Origin: Sphingobacteriales bacterium
GTDB lineage: Bacteria; Bacteroidota; Bacteroidia; Chitinophagales; Chitinophagaceae
Assembly (NCBI GenBank): GCA_023251235.1
Contig: JAHEZE010000014.1
Location: 1 to 44,145, forward strand
Reading direction: 5' to 3'
DNA length: 44,145 bases
Below, one piece after another: positions 41,697 to 44,145 of the stretch. The notes beneath the pieces are model-generated. The model saw only the letters and a program-made list of their open reading frames with translations, was not told the DNA's origin and searched no databases. The stretch's first letter is position 1. The number at the start of each line of letters is the position of its first letter. The translations under genes and the position numbers were made by a program.

Positions 41697-43847
41697 CTAT
41701 TTAATTAACGGGGATTTAATAATGGTAAATGATTTGCCCAATTTTCCAAGCGCCCTGTCTTTTTCGAATGCGGTAATTGTATACAAAGTAGGTTCTACAA
41801 TCACTTTACCTGCTTTATCCATTGCACCCCACCCGTTATTATAGAAAGTAAAAATTCCGGTTTCTCCCGGTACAATATTTTCATATTTCGGTTCAATTAT
41901 TTCAGTGCCGGATTTATCTATGATGCCCCATTTGGTTCCCGTCTTTACTTTGGCATATCCATATTTGAAACTCTCGCAATCATCATATTTCGGATTCACT
42001 ATGTAATCTCCTTTCTGGTTTATATATCCCCATTTACCTTTTTCTTTTACAGCCAGCATTCCTTCGCTTGTAAATTTCAGTGTTTCAATTCCCGTTAAGG
42101 TTTTGAATATTTCTCCCTTTTTATTCATCAATTCAAATGTTTTACCATCACGGCTTACTACTGCCACATCCTCCCAAAATTGATAGCCTGAAGTTGCTGC
42201 AATAGAAAATTCTTCCTTCAACTGTGTATTTAAATAATAATAAGTGTTCTGGTTATTGCCTTTTCCTTTTACAGTTCCAGTTGAATACCCGGATCTGAAT
42301 TCTGTAATCTCATCATATTTTCTAGAAGTTTCTTTCAGGTTACCATTTTTATCAACAAAAAAGAAGTTGCTATCCTTTTTTATAATGCCCCAGCCTTCTC
42401 TGAAGTTATATGCACTTTCATAAACAACCGGAACAATCACATTTCCTTTATTATCTATATATCCATTCTTGGTTTTGCCATCAGTTATTTTACTCACTTT
42501 CGCTATGCCATCTACAAATCCATTAAAGCTATCATAATCACAAGGGATAATTTTATTTCCATTTAAATCAAGAAAACCGTATTTGCCATTGGATTTGCAT
42601 TTATAACCGGCAATGCCATTGGAAAAAGAATAAATTCCATCACAATCATCAATTGTTTTAATCACTTTTCCTGTTTTGTCCATCAGTACATAGGGCTTTT
42701 CTGCATCTTCATAAATAGTGTATCCACTATCTCCAAAAAAATAATATTTTTCTCCTTTGCTGTCAATGGTGCCAAAATCCTTACCAGCTTTAGAAATGTA
42801 ATGTTGTTTTCCATCAGTCATTTTTACCCATACTCCACCCATAACATCAGCATTGATAGCCTCAAGATAAATTGGTGGGAGTACCCATTTGCCCGTTTTG
42901 TCAAGATAGCCAAAGCGATTGGTCTCCTGATTCTTTGCTTTAATCAATCCATATTGAAATAAACCCAAATTTCCGGAAGGATAAGTAAGAGGTATGATCT
43001 CATTGGCTTTTTTATCAATAAACCCATACAAAATGGTACTTCCTGAAGCGGCATTCTTTTTCCCAACTCTTGCCAGGCCATTTGCAAAATCATTGGCATC
43101 ATCATAGCGGGTAACAATCGCTTCATTTCCTTTTAAATCAAGGTACCCGTATTTATCATTTACTGTGCATCGTATCATCCCTTCGCTGCATCCTTTTATA
43201 GCGTATACATTTTTTGCTTTTTCAAAAAGTAATTTGCCTGATTGATCCATGAATTTAAGCTGATCTCCTTTTGTTGCCTGTACTAATTTTTCCCGGCTGT
43301 AAGTGGTGATTGCATCATATTCATTTGGCAGAATTTGTTTTCCTGAAAGATCAAACAGTCCCCACTTCCCGTCTTTTTTTACTTTTATCAGATTACTATC
43401 CATCAGCATTTCATCGTATATTATTGGTATAATAGCTTTATTCTGTGAGTTGATTACGCCAAAAAGGTTTTTTCCATTTTCTTTTTTTAGTGCAGGAAAT
43501 GCATTGTTTACCTGGTAATGGGTATAAACATTGTCATATTCAAACGGGATAATTATTTTTCCCGATTTGTCTATGATGCCCATTTTACTTTCTTTTTTAA
43601 CAGCAATTATCCCTTTATAAAAGAAAGGAATTGAATTGTTATTCAGACTGTAGGAGTATTCGGCAGAGATAACAACTTTTCCGGTTTTATCCATATAACC
43701 GAATTTGTCGTTTGTTTCAAATCCAAATAGTCCTTCTCCTTTGTATTCTACTCTATTAAATAGTAAGCCGGTCTTAACTACAAAAGCCGGGTTAACCTGG
43801 CAAACAGCCATTACAGGAAATATTAGAAGCAGAATTAATATTCTCAT
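41697..43847 (-). CDS. Exported WG-repeat protein
   Basis: A 716-residue protein with a signal peptide (about 1-16) followed by about 15-18 WG-type repeats of the form K-x-G-x-I/L-D-x-x-G-K-x-I-I-P-x-x-Y-D (FGYMDKTGKVVISAEY, MGIIDKSGKIIIPFEYDN, WGLFDLSGKQILPNEYD, KWGIIDKSGTEIIEPKYEN). Such repeats form propeller-like surfaces for protein contacts; the family has no common enzymatic activity. It stands alone, bounded by a terminator upstream and the S4 remnant downstream. Confidence 0.9.
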   Translation of the reverse strand: MRILILLLIFPVMAVCQVNPAFVVKTGLLFNRVEYKGEGLFGFETNDKFGYMDKTGKVVISAEYSYSLNNNSIPFFYKGIIAVKKESKMGIIDKSGKIIIPFEYDNVYTHYQVNNAFPALKKENGKNLFGVINSQNKAIIPIIYDEMLMDSNLIKVKKDGKWGLFDLSGKQILPNEYDAITTYSREKLVQATKGDQLKFMDQSGKLLFEKAKNVYAIKGCSEGMIRCTVNDKYGYLDLKGNEAIVTRYDDANDFANGLARVGKKNAASGSTILYGFIDKKANEIIPLTYPSGNLGLFQYGLIKAKNQETNRFGYLDKTGKWVLPPIYLEAINADVMGGVWVKMTDGKQHYISKAGKDFGTIDSKGEKYYFFGDSGYTIYEDAEKPYVLMDKTGKVIKTIDDCDGIYSFSNGIAGYKCKSNGKYGFLDLNGNKIIPCDYDSFNGFVDGIAKVSKITDGKTKNGYIDNKGNVIVPVVYESAYNFREGWGIIKKDSNFFFVDKNGNLKETSRKYDEITEFRSGYSTGTVKGKGNNQNTYYYLNTQLKEEFSIAATSGYQFWEDVAVVSRDGKTFELMNKKGEIFKTLTGIETLKFTSEGMLAVKEKGKWGYINQKGDYIVNPKYDDCESFKYGYAKVKTGTKWGIIDKSGTEIIEPKYENIVPGETGIFTFYNNGWGAMDKAGKVIVEPTLYTITAFEKDRALGKLGKSFTIIKSPLIK

Positions 43848-43882
43848 TTTGGATAATTTGAATTAAAGTTATAAATAAAATT

Positions 43883-43915
43883 AAAAACCTCATTCACAAA
43901 TTGAATGAGGTTTTT
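43883..43915. terminator. Strong bidirectional-type terminator after the peptidase gene
   Basis: Perfect 13-bp stem (43883-43895 with 43903-43915, AACCTCATTC / GAATGAGGTT core), 7-nt loop. The A/T arms supply U tracts on both strands; on the minus strand it closes the M20 peptidase gene just before the WG-repeat gene. Confidence 0.85.
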
Positions 43916-43937
43916 TTAAAGTTTTTTCTTTCAACAT

Positions 43938-44145
43938 TTACATTTCTGCAAAATGCTTATGGAAATAAGGAATCGTTTCTATTCCCTTATAATAATTTGC
44001 CAAATTGAATTTTTCATTCGGACTATGCAGGTTATCACTATCTAATCCAAAACCCATAAACACAATTTTAATTCCCAGCTCTTCTTCAAACAGGGAACAG
44101 ATTGGAATACTGCCACCACCACGCACCGGAATAGGATCCTTGCCG
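43938..44145 (-). CDS. M20-family dipeptidase, C-terminal part (5' end outside window)
   Basis: The last 68 residues of a zinc peptidase run in from the right edge to the stop at 43938-43940. The sequence GKDPIPVRGGGSIPI, IKIVFMGFGLDSDNLHSPNE and KFNLANYYKGIETI matches the end of the M20 dipeptidase catalytic domain, where HSPNE supplies the final metal-ligand His. An internal GTG at 44126 is not a start. The substrate range cannot be told from this fragment. Confidence 0.88.
   Translation of the reverse strand, partial: GKDPIPVRGGGSIPICSLFEEELGIKIVFMGFGLDSDNLHSPNEKFNLANYYKGIETIPYFHKHFAEM

Overview
The window looks like a chromosomal segment of a Bacteroidota bacterium, probably of the Chitinophagaceae type. 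Reasons: AT-rich DNA, a TonB-dependent receptor with a carboxypeptidase-regulatory-like N-terminus, many lipoproteins, a DUF5916 protein, a fused CcoN-CcoO oxidase subunit, and promoter elements of the Bacteroidetes form TAnnTTTG. It has no CRISPR array, tRNA, rRNA or insertion sequence that I can see.

Layout. 1-1398: 5' part of a Tat-exported Gfo/Idh/MocA (GH109-like) protein. 1.5-8.8 kb: a LytS/LytTR two-component system with a TonB-dependent receptor on the minus strand, two exported proteins on the plus strand, and a decayed second LytTR gene. 8.9-11.9 kb: DUF5916 protein and trmD. 12.0-20.9 kb: a complete cbb3 (high-affinity) cytochrome oxidase locus, ccoS-ccoNO-ccoQ-ccoP-ccoG-ccoH-small membrane protein-SafE-like, plus the copper ATPase ccoI. 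21.4-28.8 kb: a Ric/ScdA repair protein, then an FNR-like regulator followed by an unusual heme-copper enzyme (small subunit, CuA/heme c subunit II, subunit I), a Sco protein and a cytochrome b/ferredoxin/MvhD-like fusion. 29.0-36.1 kb: a clade II nitrous oxide reductase operon (cytochrome c, nosZ, fasciclin, membrane protein, nosL, nosD, nosF, nosY). 36.2-38.2 kb: Rrf2 (NsrR-like) regulator, a second Ric, an OsmC protein. 38.3-40.6 kb: a soluble PAS histidine kinase with FixL-like heme residues and a receiver-CRP fusion regulator. 40.7-44.1 kb: Hsp20, a decayed S4-domain gene, a WG-repeat protein and the end of an M20 peptidase.

How it fits together. The 12-40 kb block reads as a micro-oxic/anaerobic respiration island: cbb3 oxidase for traces of O2, a heme-copper enzyme whose active site suggests NO reduction, N2O reduction by NosZ, and repair of nitrosative damage (two Ric proteins). 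No nitrite reductase is present, so in this window the chain would run only NO to N2O to N2.

Main discovery. Eight transcription units in this block each carry a palindrome of the form TGA-N6-TCA (one has a single mismatch in the half-sites), and in every one the centre of the palindrome lies exactly 36.5 bp upstream of the last base of a TAnnTTTG-like -7 element. This is a single, rigid class II promoter architecture of an FNR/CRP-type regulon adapted to the Bacteroidetes sigma factor. Two candidate regulators, the four-cysteine FNR-like protein and the receiver-CRP fusion, are encoded inside the block. A second observation is that the heme-copper subunit I lacks the active-site tyrosine (Gln237) and has Lys389 where a low-spin heme histidine is expected.
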